Source: DAOPZC01 sp035353175
GTDB lineage: Bacteria > Verrucomicrobiota > Kiritimatiellia > RFP12 > UBA1067
Direction of reading: 5' to 3'
Assembly: GCA_035353175.1 (NCBI GenBank)
Contig: DAOPZC010000005.1
Coordinates: forward strand, 1 to 64,000
DNA: 64,000 bases
The notes below the pieces were generated by a model. It saw only the letters and a program-made list of their open reading frames with translations, made no database searches and was not told the origin of the DNA. How positions within the stretch are numbered: the stretch's first letter is position 1; each line of letters opens with the position of its first letter. Below, one piece after another: positions 43,866-53,900 of the stretch. The translations under genes were made by a program, and so were the position numbers.

Positions 43866-43887
43866 CCGATGGCCCCTTTCGGGGTGT

Positions 43888-45735
43888 TTAGCGGCCGTTC
43901 ATCCACGGCGGACGAGAGGAGCGGGGCCTGGGCTTGCCGCCGCCCTTGAACCCGCCGGGTTTGAAGCCGTGCTTAAAGCCCGGCTTGGGGCCGCGGTCAT
44001 TCGGCCGCTCCTTGCCGGCCTCGTCGAGACGCGGCGGCTGCTCGCGGTCGCGCGCCTCGCCGGAACGAGGGGCCTCGTCACGCGGGCCTTCAGGGCGGCG
44101 CGCGAATTTTTTGAACGGCTTTTCAAACCACCGGCCTTTCGCGGTGCGCGGGGCCTGCTCGCCGCTGTGCGGAGCGTCGCGGCGTGGCGGGCGCTCGTCA
44201 TCGCGGCGCGGCGGGCGCTCTTCTTGACGGGGCGGCCGTTTGGGCGCCTCTTCCGGCAGCTGCCAAGGCGGGGTCCCCAGGTCGTCGCCCACGGGGCGTT
44301 TGAAATCGGGTTGGCTGCGGCCCTTGTGGCTCGGAGGCCGCTGGTTGTGGCGCCGTTCATTGGCGGGATGCTTCTCCTGGCGCGGCCCTTTTTTGTTCAT
44401 CCAGGCCGGTCGGGGCAGGGAATCGGGGCCGCCTTTGCCAGCGGCTCGTTCGGCCCGCTCGGAGTGGAACTCGTGCTCTTTCTCGATCGGGATGTCTTTG
44501 CGGATCATGCGTTCGATCGCCCGCAACAGGCCGCGCTCCTCGGCGCTCACGAAAGAAATCGCCGCACCGTCGGCACCCGCGCGCGCGGTCCGTCCGATGC
44601 GGTGCACGTACGACTCGGTCTCTTCGGGCAGGTCGAAATTGATGACGTGCGTGATGCCGTCCACGTCGATGCCGCGCGACGCGATGTCGGTGGCGACCAG
44701 CACGCGCACGCGTCCGTTGCGGAACGCGTTCAGCGCGTCCATGCGCGCCCGCTGCGTTTTGTCGCTGTGGATGGCTTCGGCGCGGATGTCGGCCTGTTCC
44801 AGTTTCCGTTCGATGCGGTCTGAGCCGTGACGGGTCCGTGCGAAGACCAGCACCTTCGCGAACTCGGGGTGGGTGGTCAGCAGGTTGATCAGCAGGCTGT
44901 CCTTGTTGGGCTTGTCGACGAACATGACCTTCTGATTGATCTTGTCGACCGTCGGCTGGTCAGGAGAGATGGTGATGTGGACCGGGTCCTTGACCATCGT
45001 CATCGCGAGGCGCAAGACGTCCGGCGAAAGCGTGGCCGAAAAGAACTGCGTGTGGCGCACCTCCGGCAGCTTGGCGAGAATGCGCTTGATGTCGGGCATA
45101 AATCCCATGTCCAGCATGCGATCGGCCTCGTCCAGCACGAACTCCTCGATGTTGTCCAGCGACACATGGCCCTGCTCCATCAGGTCGATCAGGCGGCCGG
45201 GCGTGGCCACCACGAGCACGGCGCCGCGGTTGAGGGCCGTGACCTGGGGATACTGGCTGACGCCGCCGAAGACCACCGCGAAGGGCAGCCCGAGAAACTT
45301 GCCATAGGTTGTGGTGCTGGTCGCGATCTGCGCCGCGAGTTCGCGCGTCGGCGCGAGGATCAGGGCCCGCGGCTTGTTGCGTTCAGCCGACTTGGGGTTG
45401 ATGGCCAGCCGGTGCAGGATCGGCAACAGGAACGCGGCGGTTTTGCCGGTGCCGGTCTGGGCGCAACCCAACAGATCCCGCCCCTCGATGAGGTGCGGAA
45501 TGGCTTTTTCCTGAATAGGGGTCGGAGTCAAGTAATCGGCTTCCGCAACGGCGTGTTGCAAAAGCGGATGGACCAGCCCGAAAACGTTGTCTGTGAAGGA
45601 CGCGGGTATCTCACCCGTAGGTTTGGGGGTCTGCCGCGGGGCCTCGCGTTCTGCTAATCCGGGATGGCGGTTCCGACGACGGAAAGGAGGGCGGGGACGA
45701 TTTCCACGCCGCTCATAAGAATCTTCTTTATGCAT
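43888..45735 (-). CDS. DEAD-box ATP-dependent RNA helicase, RhlE-like
   Basis: A 615-residue RNA helicase for ribosome assembly or RNA decay. All core motifs are visible: Q motif (TPIQ), Walker A AQTGTGKT, PTRELAAQI, TPGR, DEAD, SAT, then ATDIASRGID and HRIGRTARAG. The last ~180 residues form a low-complexity Arg/Pro/Gly/Lys tail, likely an RNA-binding extension. The ATG at 45735 has no Shine-Dalgarno, but a near-perfect promoter ends 10 bases before it, so the mRNA may be leaderless. It follows gldA by 35 bases but has its own promoter. Confidence 0.92.
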   Translation of the reverse strand: MHKEDSYERRGNRPRPPFRRRNRHPGLAEREAPRQTPKPTGEIPASFTDNVFGLVHPLLQHAVAEADYLTPTPIQEKAIPHLIEGRDLLGCAQTGTGKTAAFLLPILHRLAINPKSAERNKPRALILAPTRELAAQIATSTTTYGKFLGLPFAVVFGGVSQYPQVTALNRGAVLVVATPGRLIDLMEQGHVSLDNIEEFVLDEADRMLDMGFMPDIKRILAKLPEVRHTQFFSATLSPDVLRLAMTMVKDPVHITISPDQPTVDKINQKVMFVDKPNKDSLLINLLTTHPEFAKVLVFARTRHGSDRIERKLEQADIRAEAIHSDKTQRARMDALNAFRNGRVRVLVATDIASRGIDVDGITHVINFDLPEETESYVHRIGRTARAGADGAAISFVSAEERGLLRAIERMIRKDIPIEKEHEFHSERAERAAGKGGPDSLPRPAWMNKKGPRQEKHPANERRHNQRPPSHKGRSQPDFKRPVGDDLGTPPWQLPEEAPKRPPRQEERPPRRDDERPPRRDAPHSGEQAPRTAKGRWFEKPFKKFARRPEGPRDEAPRSGEARDREQPPRLDEAGKERPNDRGPKPGFKHGFKPGGFKGGGKPRPRSSRPPWMNGR

Positions 45736-45745
45736 GTAAGAAAAA

Positions 45746-45774
45746 TTTATACCCCTTTTCGGGGGCAAAGTCAA
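45746..45774 (-). promoter_or_regulatory. Strong sigma-70 promoter abutting the helicase start
   Basis: On the minus strand: TTGACT (45774-45769), 17-base spacer, TATAAA (45751-45746). Only 10 bases separate the -10 from the ATG at 45735, so transcription should start at or within a few bases of the codon. The spacer itself holds a CCCC/GGGG hairpin. Confidence 0.7.
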
Positions 45775-46907
45775 GGCACGGAAACTCCAGGGGCGGCTTC
45801 ATTTGGGGACGCCGCCCGGCAACCCTTTCGCGCTTGTCCGGTCGCGTCCGCCGCAAGAATGGCGTTGAGGACCTTGCCGGCGGTCATCGCGCCCGCCTCG
45901 TGATGGATGGACTGCCCCGGGGCGCAGGCCTTCTCCGCCGCCGCCATCAGGTGCCGCCGGTCGGCGCTCCCGAGGCCGATGTCCGCCAGCGTGGTCGGCA
46001 GTCCGACCGACTCGCAGAACGTGAAGACCGTGGCGGTCTCTTCCGGCGACGCGTCCGTGAGCTGCAGGCCGGCCAGCACGCCGAAGGCGACTTTCTCGCC
46101 GTGGTAGAACGCATGGGTTTCCTCCAGCGCCGTGAAGCCGTTGTGGATGGCATGGGCCGCCGCCAGTCCGGCGCTTTCGAACCCGATCCCGCTCAGCAGG
46201 ATGTTCGCCTCCACGATGCGCTCCAGCGCGGGCGTGACGAGGTGCCGCTCGTTGGCGAGCCGGGCGGCCGCACCGTGGCTCAGCAGGGTTTCATAGCAGA
46301 GCTTGGCGATGGCCTGCCCGACCGCGGTGCCGAGTCCGCCGCACTCGTTCCGCGACTGGGTGCGTTCGCATGACCGGGCCTCGAACCACGTCGAGAGCGC
46401 GTCGCCCATCCCCGCCACCAGAAACCGCGTCGGGGCCGCCGCGATGATCCCCGTGTCGACCAGCACGGCCGCGGGATTCATCTTTTGATAGCAAACCGAA
46501 TCGAAAACCCCGTCGCTCGTGTACAGCACCGCGCAGCCGCTGCACGGCGCGTCGGTCGAGGCGATCGAGGGCACGACGATCACCGGGATGCCCGCCCGGT
46601 CGGCGGCGATTTTCGCCGTGTCGATGGTCTTGCCGCCACCCACGCCGACCAGCACGTCCGCGCGCGTCTTCGCGAGGGCCTCCGATATCCGGCGCAGTTC
46701 CTGCTCGCAACACTCTCCGCGGAACACCTCGACGGGGATTCCGCAGGCCGCCCAGTCGACACCGCAGCCGGGGAACACGTTGCCGTTCACCGAGGGCGAG
46801 GCCAGGATCAGCCCTTGTTTGCCCACGAGTTTGATCAGCGCGGGGAGTTCGCCGATCGCGCCGAGGCCTTGAATGTATTTGCCGGGGAAAACCGCTTTCT
46901 TGAACAT
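45771..46907 (-). CDS. gldA: Glycerol dehydrogenase
   Basis: A 378-residue iron-type alcohol dehydrogenase family enzyme that interconverts glycerol and dihydroxyacetone with NAD. Landmarks are GVGGGKTIDTAK (nucleotide loop), PSIASTDAPCS, the Asp and two His metal ligands (GMGDALSTWFEA, AAHAIHNGF, FYHGEKVAFG). The ribosome site AGGAGGT is strong. The C-terminal ~20 residues (after about 355) are extra and carry no motif. It lies between GH127 and the helicase gene on the same strand, and likely handles glycerol or a related polyol in fermentation. Confidence 0.92.
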   Translation of the reverse strand: MFKKAVFPGKYIQGLGAIGELPALIKLVGKQGLILASPSVNGNVFPGCGVDWAACGIPVEVFRGECCEQELRRISEALAKTRADVLVGVGGGKTIDTAKIAADRAGIPVIVVPSIASTDAPCSGCAVLYTSDGVFDSVCYQKMNPAAVLVDTGIIAAAPTRFLVAGMGDALSTWFEARSCERTQSRNECGGLGTAVGQAIAKLCYETLLSHGAAARLANERHLVTPALERIVEANILLSGIGFESAGLAAAHAIHNGFTALEETHAFYHGEKVAFGVLAGLQLTDASPEETATVFTFCESVGLPTTLADIGLGSADRRHLMAAAEKACAPGQSIHHEAGAMTAGKVLNAILAADATGQARKGCRAASPNEAAPGVSVP

Positions 46908-46974
46908 GGGGACCTCCTGATTGTTGATGCGTGTGCCGGGCCGCCGCCGCGTCTGTCCTTCAAAAGGGCAAAGG

Positions 46975-49365
46975 TCACTCCGTGAGGAATTTCCACTCGA
47001 GGACGCCGCCGGAGACGTCCGGCTGAAGCTGCACGCTGAGGCGCAGGCTTCGCACGGTCACGGGCGCGGCGAAACGGGCTTCGCAAAGCCTGTCTTTCGC
47101 GACCGGATAGGTCGCGGGAACGTCCTGCCAGTTGCCGGCCGCGTCGGGATATTGGACCTTCCAAGAAGCCGGGACGCGGCAGGCGCCTTTCCCCGTGTCG
47201 TCGAACCAGTAGACCGCACAGCCTTTGAGCGTCTCGGGCGCGGTGAACCCGACCTGCAGCCACTCGGCGCTGCCCTTGTTCGGCCACCAGGTGAAGCGCT
47301 TCACGTCGTGGTCGCCGGAGCGCTTCGGCAGTTCGCCGTCACAGGCCGCGGCCAGGGCATCGTTCTCGAAGCAGTGCGAGGCGGAGAGCGTGAGGTCGGA
47401 GAGGGGCGTGGCGGCTTCGGCCGAGGCCGGGAACCAGACCTGCATCTCGCCCGCGCCGCGGTGACACCAGGCGAAATAGGGGATGAGCGTGGCGACCGCC
47501 GGCCGCGAGGAACGGTTGCCGCGCAAGTCGGCGGTGACGGAGAGGGCCTGGGCTTTGAGCGCGACCACCGGGTGCCCGAGGAGCATGGCCGGGGTTTCGG
47601 TGAAGGTCGCGGCCGCCGGCAGTGCGAGGTTGAGCGCGTGTCCGTCGTTGTCGGCGGACTCGGCGCAGTAAACGAGCGGACCGCGTTCGACGGCGAGGCG
47701 GCCGACGTCGTCTTTTACCGCCGGATGCGCCTGGATGCGGCGGACGGGCATGGCGAAGGCGAGCGTCACGGCATCGCCTTTGCGCCAGGCGCGGTCGAGG
47801 GTGACGTAGCCCTGGTCGAGGGCGAGCGTCACGGGCGCTCCGTTGACCGCGACGGCGACATCCCTGAGCGCGCCGGGGTTCGTCTGCGTGTAGAGGTCCG
47901 AAGGGACGGGCTTGCCGAACGCCCAGCCGGGCACGCGGACCTTGAGCGGGAAGACGGCTCCGTCTTGGGCCGGGGCGACCTCGATGCGCACGTCGCCGGT
48001 CCAGGGGTAGCCGGTCTTCTGCGTGAGCGTAACCTCGCCCGCGGGCGTCGCGAGCTTGGCGGAACTGGCGATGAAGAGGTTCACGTAAACGGCCGCGTCG
48101 CGCTGCGCGTAGGTGAACTGGCCGAACTGGGGAATGAAGCGCACGATGTTCACGGGGCAGCAGGAGCAGCCGAACCACTTGGAGCGCTTATACCCCCCCC
48201 GGCTGGCGAGCGGGTTGGGGTAGAAGAATTCGTCGCCCGAGATCGAGATGCCGGAGAGGAAGCCGTTGTAGATCACGCGCTCCAGCACGTCGATGTATTT
48301 GGCGTCGCCGTGGAGCAGGAACATGCGCTGGTTCCAGAGGGCATTGGCGATGGCGGCGCAGGTCTCGAGGTAGGCGCTCTCGTTGGGCAGCTCGTAGTTC
48401 TCGCCGAAGGCCTCGCCTTGGTGGCGCGCGCCGATCCCGCCGTTGAGGTGCAACTTCTTCGAGACGACGTTCTCCCAAAGCTTGTCGATGGCGTCGATGT
48501 ACGACTTGTCGCCCGTGAGCGCCGCCACGTCGGCCATGCCCGCATAGAGATAGCCTGCGCGGACCGCATGGCCCACGGCCTCGGCCTGTTCGAGGACGGG
48601 GATGTGATCCTGATTGTAGGCCCCGTAGAGCGTTCGCAGGTCTTTGCGGCCGCGCATGTCGATGAAGAACTTGGCGAGGTCGAGGTAGCGCCGTTCGCCG
48701 GTGGCGCGGTAAAGCTTGCAGAGGCCGATCTCGATCTCCTCGTGGCCGGAGGTCCCCTTGAGCTGGCCTTTGCCGGGGCCGAACGTCCTGTCGATCAGAT
48801 CGGCGCTCTTGCGGGCGACGTCGAGCAAGGTGCGCTTGCCGGTGACCGCGAAGTGGGCGGCGGCGGCTTCGTAGAGGTGCCCGATGTTGTAAAGCTCATG
48901 GCTCGCGCCCATGTTGCTCCAGCGCGTTTTGCCGGTCATGCCGTTGATGAAGCCGAGGGTGCGGGCGGTGTAGAGATAGCCGTCGGGCTCCTGCGCGGCG
49001 GCCATCTTGGCGATCAGCGCGTCGAGGTAGGCGTCGAGCTGCGGGTCGGGATGCGTGGCCAGGGTGTAGGCGGCCCCCTCCACGATTTTGTAGACGTCCG
49101 AATCGTCGAACGGGATGCCTTTGAAGGCCCCGTCCTCCAGCTTTCCGGCGCGGGCGAAATTGGCGATGCGCCCGGTTTCCTCGCTCTTCTTGAAATCGGC
49201 CCAGACCGTGACCAGGCGGTTGGTCTCAAAGCGCGGCAGCCAGAAGCCGTCGAGGATGGCGACCTGCCTGAGCGGCACGGGTTGGTAAGGGTAGTCGGAG
49301 GCCGCAGGCGCGGCGCCTGCTCCGGCTGCGGCGGAGAAAGCGAGTGCGATGATTGTGCGTTTCAT
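46975..49365 (-). CDS. Secreted GH127 beta-L-arabinofuranosidase with extra C-terminal domain
   Basis: A 796-residue exported enzyme. The ATG at 49365 (AAAGG upstream) begins a signal peptide (RTIIALAFSAAAGAG). The catalytic domain is a helical toroid. GH127 zinc and nucleophile residues are all present relative to HypBA1: acid/base Glu318, Glu334 and Cys336 in LETC, and the CC pair near 401-402 in FGCSCCPVN. It removes beta-L-arabinofuranosyl units from plant or microbial glycans. The last ~150 residues (AECLQVGF-type, ending VLEWKFLTE) look like an additional beta-sandwich for binding. It is one of several secreted glycan enzymes here. Confidence 0.88.
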   Translation of the reverse strand: MKRTIIALAFSAAAGAGAAPAASDYPYQPVPLRQVAILDGFWLPRFETNRLVTVWADFKKSEETGRIANFARAGKLEDGAFKGIPFDDSDVYKIVEGAAYTLATHPDPQLDAYLDALIAKMAAAQEPDGYLYTARTLGFINGMTGKTRWSNMGASHELYNIGHLYEAAAAHFAVTGKRTLLDVARKSADLIDRTFGPGKGQLKGTSGHEEIEIGLCKLYRATGERRYLDLAKFFIDMRGRKDLRTLYGAYNQDHIPVLEQAEAVGHAVRAGYLYAGMADVAALTGDKSYIDAIDKLWENVVSKKLHLNGGIGARHQGEAFGENYELPNESAYLETCAAIANALWNQRMFLLHGDAKYIDVLERVIYNGFLSGISISGDEFFYPNPLASRGGYKRSKWFGCSCCPVNIVRFIPQFGQFTYAQRDAAVYVNLFIASSAKLATPAGEVTLTQKTGYPWTGDVRIEVAPAQDGAVFPLKVRVPGWAFGKPVPSDLYTQTNPGALRDVAVAVNGAPVTLALDQGYVTLDRAWRKGDAVTLAFAMPVRRIQAHPAVKDDVGRLAVERGPLVYCAESADNDGHALNLALPAAATFTETPAMLLGHPVVALKAQALSVTADLRGNRSSRPAVATLIPYFAWCHRGAGEMQVWFPASAEAATPLSDLTLSASHCFENDALAAACDGELPKRSGDHDVKRFTWWPNKGSAEWLQVGFTAPETLKGCAVYWFDDTGKGACRVPASWKVQYPDAAGNWQDVPATYPVAKDRLCEARFAAPVTVRSLRLSVQLQPDVSGGVLEWKFLTE

Positions 49366-49423
49366 GGTGGACCTTTCGGCGAGCGGGATATTGTGGAATG
49401 ATGAAAGCGTGAGCTGCTGCGGG

Positions 49424-50845
49424 TCATTCGGGAGGCGAGGCGAGCCAATCTTTGACGCCGGCGAGGATGGCTTCGGCCACGCGGCGCTGCTGCTCGGTAT
49501 TCCGGATGGCCTCTTCGCCTTCGGGGCAGTTGATGAAGTCGAGTTCGAGCAGGCAGGAGGGGATGGCAGGGTTGCGGCAGACCGCAAAGCTCGCGGTCAT
49601 GACGCCGCGGTCCGCGATGGGGGTGACCGCCGCGACGTGCGGATGGATGGCGCGCGCGAGGCGCAGGCCGAGGCCGTTCCAGGCGTAGGTGGCGACGTGG
49701 CGCACCTCCCGCGGATCGGTCTGGGGCGACGTGGCGTTGTGGTGGATCGAGATGAAGGCGCCGGCCTTCGCCTCGTAGGCGATCCGCGCGCGTTCGTAGA
49801 GATCGGGGTCGACATCCGTCTCGCGCGTCATGCGGACGCGGAACCCGGCGTGTTCCAGCACAGCTTTCGTGATTTTGGCCTGCTGCAGGTTGACCTCTTT
49901 TTCCGCGAGGCCCGACGGTCCGACCGCGCCGGTGGAGGCCCCGCCGTGGCCGGGGTCGAGGACAACCAAAATATCCGCAGGGGCGCGATTCGTGGGCGGA
50001 TGGGGGCCGAGCCCCGCGCCGATGTCGGGAAGCGCAAGGTCGCGGGACGGCAGCGCGGCCGGCTCCGGCATCGGGGTGCGGTGCCGGGTTTCGATGAACC
50101 GCTGCTTTCCCTGCACCCAGAGGCGCGTGTGGGCGCCCGCAAATCCCGCGCCCCGCAGCGACAGGCCGGCCGGCGGAAAGCCCACCGTGTCGCCGTCGCC
50201 GGGCTCGCTGCGCACGCGGGTCTCGAACAGCGGTCCGGTGACTTTCAGGGCAGGCCATTCGGCGCGGGCGGTGAGGTCGGCCGCGGCGGCGTCGGGCAGC
50301 CCTTCCGCGAAGAAGACCACGGGGACCTTTTCGGCGGGCGCGGCGAAGGCGACGGAGGCCGAATAAGAGCTGGGGCTGGTTAGCTGGGGCGCGAGGGCGA
50401 CGGTCCGCTCGCCGACCGCGGCGAAGACGGAGAGCCCGGCCGGGGCCTGGCAGGCGAGGCGGACGGCCTCTCCGGTGTAGACGCCCAGCGGCTGCAGCGG
50501 TTGCCGGACGCGGATGCCCTTGCCGTCCCACGGCCGCGGCGGGAAAGGCACGGTGAAGGCGTGGGCGAGTTCCGTTTGACCCGCGCGGAAAACCAGCGTG
50601 TTGGTTCCGGGGATGACAGGGACCATGCAGAGGAAGCTGCCGGTGCGCCAGGGCGTGACGGCCCGGCCGTTGACCGTGAGCGGCGTGCCGGGCGGCGTCA
50701 CACGGCCGATCACATAGGTTTGCCGCTCGGTCGCGACAGACGCGCCTGCCGCGGGGAAGGCGATGCGGATGTCCGGCTCCGCCGCGCGCGCCGCGGCCGA
50801 AAGGCAAAGAAGCGTGAGGAGAATGGCGTTCCAGCGGCTTGTCAT
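49424..50845 (-). CDS. Secreted N-acetylmuramoyl-L-alanine amidase
   Basis: A 473-residue exported cell-wall hydrolase with a signal peptide (about 1-21), about 250 residues of beta-rich N-terminal domains, then an Amidase_3 catalytic domain. Catalytic-domain motifs are VVLDPGHGGASTGAVG with the first zinc His, EKEVNL with the zinc Glu, ISIHHNA with the second His, and LLELDFINCPEGE with the catalytic Glu. It cleaves the amide bond between MurNAc and the stem peptide, probably during cell division. A promoter lies only 8 bases upstream of the ATG. Divergent from the giant secreted protein gene. Confidence 0.88.
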   Translation of the reverse strand: MTSRWNAILLTLLCLSAAARAAEPDIRIAFPAAGASVATERQTYVIGRVTPPGTPLTVNGRAVTPWRTGSFLCMVPVIPGTNTLVFRAGQTELAHAFTVPFPPRPWDGKGIRVRQPLQPLGVYTGEAVRLACQAPAGLSVFAAVGERTVALAPQLTSPSSYSASVAFAAPAEKVPVVFFAEGLPDAAAADLTARAEWPALKVTGPLFETRVRSEPGDGDTVGFPPAGLSLRGAGFAGAHTRLWVQGKQRFIETRHRTPMPEPAALPSRDLALPDIGAGLGPHPPTNRAPADILVVLDPGHGGASTGAVGPSGLAEKEVNLQQAKITKAVLEHAGFRVRMTRETDVDPDLYERARIAYEAKAGAFISIHHNATSPQTDPREVRHVATYAWNGLGLRLARAIHPHVAAVTPIADRGVMTASFAVCRNPAIPSCLLELDFINCPEGEEAIRNTEQQRRVAEAILAGVKDWLASPPE

Positions 50846-50853
50846 AATCGGCC

Positions 50854-50882
50854 AGTATAAAGTGCGCGCAGAATGAAACCAA
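50854..50882 (-). promoter_or_regulatory. Putative promoter abutting the amidase start
   Basis: On the minus strand: TTGGTT (50882-50877), 17-base spacer, TATACT (50859-50854), with 8 bases between the -10 and the ATG at 50845. This would also give a leaderless or nearly leaderless transcript. Confidence 0.45.
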
Positions 50883-50997
50883 TCCTAAATTTCGACGGGT
50901 GCTCGCGAGAAATGCGCACTGCACAACGGAATTGCGATCTGATAAAATAATAAAAGCCCGCTGAGAAACGTATATCCTGTGAAAAGGAGAAACGGCT

Positions 50998-53900
50998 ATG
51001 AGAACACGTGTGTTTTTCTGCTTTCTGCTGGCGTGCAACGGCATCGCTCAGGAAATCGGATATGTGGAGACGTTCAGCCTGGCGGACGACCGCGAGGCCG
51101 CGCTCCGCGAACTGGTGCCCGGCACGGACGACGACTATTACTTCCATGCGCTCCAGGCGCAGAACACCGGCGCGCGGCAGCGCTTCCTCGAGGTGATGAA
51201 CCGCTGGCAGCGCGACCGCGACGGCCAGTTGACAGGCAGCGCCCGCGAACTGCTGAACCGACAGGCGCTGCTCGATTACGGGGCGGAGCCGCAGGCGACG
51301 CTCGACTACCTGAAGCGCGAACTGGGGCTGACCTTCGCTCACTCCCGGAAAACCGGCGAGCGTCTCAGCAACGCGCCGTCGGCCTTCGACAATGCCGCGA
51401 TCGGCCCCGAGGCGCTGCTGCGGCGCGCGTTGCGCGACCCCCGCACGCTCGGCGCCCTCAGCGAGGAAGGCCTCGCGTTTGTGGCGAAAGCGAAGCTCAC
51501 CGACGAGCAGCGCCGCAACTTGCTCTCGCGCCTGAGCCGCCCCGACGGCCCGAACCTCGTGGACCTCGTCGCCGCCGACCTCAACAGCCGAGACAGCGGC
51601 GGTTTCGGCCAGCACGCCATCCACGGCATGATGACGCTTTCGCAGCTGGACGCGCTGCTGAAAAAGCTGCCCGGGCTCCGCAGCCAAACCGCTTTCGTGA
51701 ACGCCTATCTCGCCAAACTGGTCCCGGAAAACGAAGTGGACCTTGAGACCGACGCCGCCGCCCGCGAAGCCTATTACGAGCGCGTGTGGTCGTTCGTCAA
51801 AACCCTCGACCCGGTTCACAACTCCCTCAAGGCGAACGTGCTCTACAACCGGTTGCGCCACGACCAGCGCAAGGGCGTCTATGATCCGGAGCGGTTCATG
51901 GAGTATGTCAAGTTGCCGCGCGACGTCTACTATCTGCGGCCCGAAATCCGCGAGCGGCTGCAGCGCGGGGACTACCTCGCGCGCCTGGATGAGAATTTCC
52001 GGCTCATCTCGCTGCCCCCCGTGGTGAACGAGGAGCCGCTGGTGCGGAGCTATCTGCTGCGTTTCTTCCGCGAGGCGGCAGGCTATACCGAGTATCAGCC
52101 CTACATCCGCGACGATTTCCTCAAGCCGCTCTTCGCGGAGGCCAAAATCGTGAACGGGATCGGCGATCCCCAGCAGTGGGTGCCGCTGCTCACGCCGGAC
52201 GCGTATCGGCGGCTAAAAGAGCGCGTGGACATCGATTTCGCGGAGGACAACCCCGACGTGATCGGCGCGGGAGATGACGTCAAGTTTGAGGCCTTCGTCA
52301 AAAACGTGCCGGCGCTGCTGGTGAAGGTGTACGAGATCAACACGTTCAACTACTACCGCGAGACGGGTCAGCCTCTCAACCTCGCGGTCAATCTGGACGG
52401 GCTGGTCGCATCCGTGTCGCGCCGTGCCGACTACGGCGAGCCGCCCGAGCGGCGCGTGGCGCGGACCTTCGAGTTTCCCGAAATCAAGGCGCGCGGCGTC
52501 TATGTGGTTGAGCTGATCGGCAACGGCAAGAGCAGCCGGGCGCTGGTGCAGAAAGGGCGTTTGAATGTTGTGCAGGAGGTGACCGCCGCCGGCCACGCCT
52601 TCACCGTGCTCGACGAGAACGGCAAGCGGGTGACGGACGCGAGCGGCTGGCTGGGCGGACGCGAGTTTGCGGCCGAGAAGGACGGACGCATCCTCGTGCC
52701 CTTCTCGACCGCGCCCAAGAGCGAGCGGATCGTGATCCGGCAGGGCGGCTTCGCCACGCTGGTCCGCTTCGACCACCGCGCCGAGAACTATGCGTTGAGT
52801 GCGGGCGTCTATGTGGACCGCGAGGCGCTGGTCCGCCGCGAGAAGGCCCTGATCGCGCTGCGGCCCGTCCTTCGCGTGAACGGCCGTCCGGCCAGCCTCA
52901 AACTCTTGGAAGAGGTGCGGCTCGCCGTCCGTTCGACCGACCTGCAGGGCATCGTGACCTCAAAGGAATTTTCCGACGTGGCGCTGCGCGAGGACGCCGA
53001 GACCGTGCAGGAAATACTCGTGCCGGAGTGCGCCGTGGCGCTGACGGTGACGCTGAAAGCCAAGATCCAGAACCTCAGCCTGAACCAGAAGCAGGAGCTC
53101 GGCGACGGCGCGTCCTTCGCGCTGAACGGGATCGAGCGGACGGCCAAAACGCAGGCGCTGCACGTCGGCCAGTCTTCCGCCGGATTCTACGCGGACCTGC
53201 GCGGCAAAAACGGCGAACCCTTGGCGGGCGAGCCCGTTCACGCGGAGTTTTTGCACCGTTACTTCCTCGACAACGGGGCCGAATACGTGCGCACGGAGCT
53301 AAAGACCGACGGGCGCGGGCGCGTCCAGCTGGGGGCTTTGGACGGCATCGCGTTCGTCCGGCTGTCGGCGGCTGTCGGCGCGGAGTGCGAGTGGCGGCCG
53401 CAGCGGGACGCTTGCGCGTACCCCGCGGCGGTACACGGCAAGGCGGGAGCGACGCTGCGGTTGCCGGTCATGCGGACGGCGGCGGACGCAGACGGCGCGG
53501 CCTCGCTGCTGGAGATGCGGCGCGGGCAGTTCGTCCGGGATTGGCGCGAGGCGCTGGCGGTGAAGGACGGGTTCCTTGAACTGCGGGGCCTGCCCGCGGG
53601 CGATTATTCGCTCTGGCTCAAGGACGCGCGGCGCGAGGTCGCCGTCAGCGTCACCCAAGGGGAAGAGCGCGACGGCTATGTGGTGTCTCCGCGGCGGGCG
53701 CTGGAATTGCCGCGGCTTGCGCCGCTGAACGTGAGCGCCGTGGCCGCCGGCCAAGACAACGTGGAGATCCGCCTGGCGAATGCGACGCCGTTCGCGCGCG
53801 TCCACCTTTTCGCCACGCGTTATCTGCCCGCGTACGACGTGTTTGGGCGCCTCGGCTTTTCCGGCGCGGCGGGGCTTGCACGGCAGCCGTGGCAGCCGGT

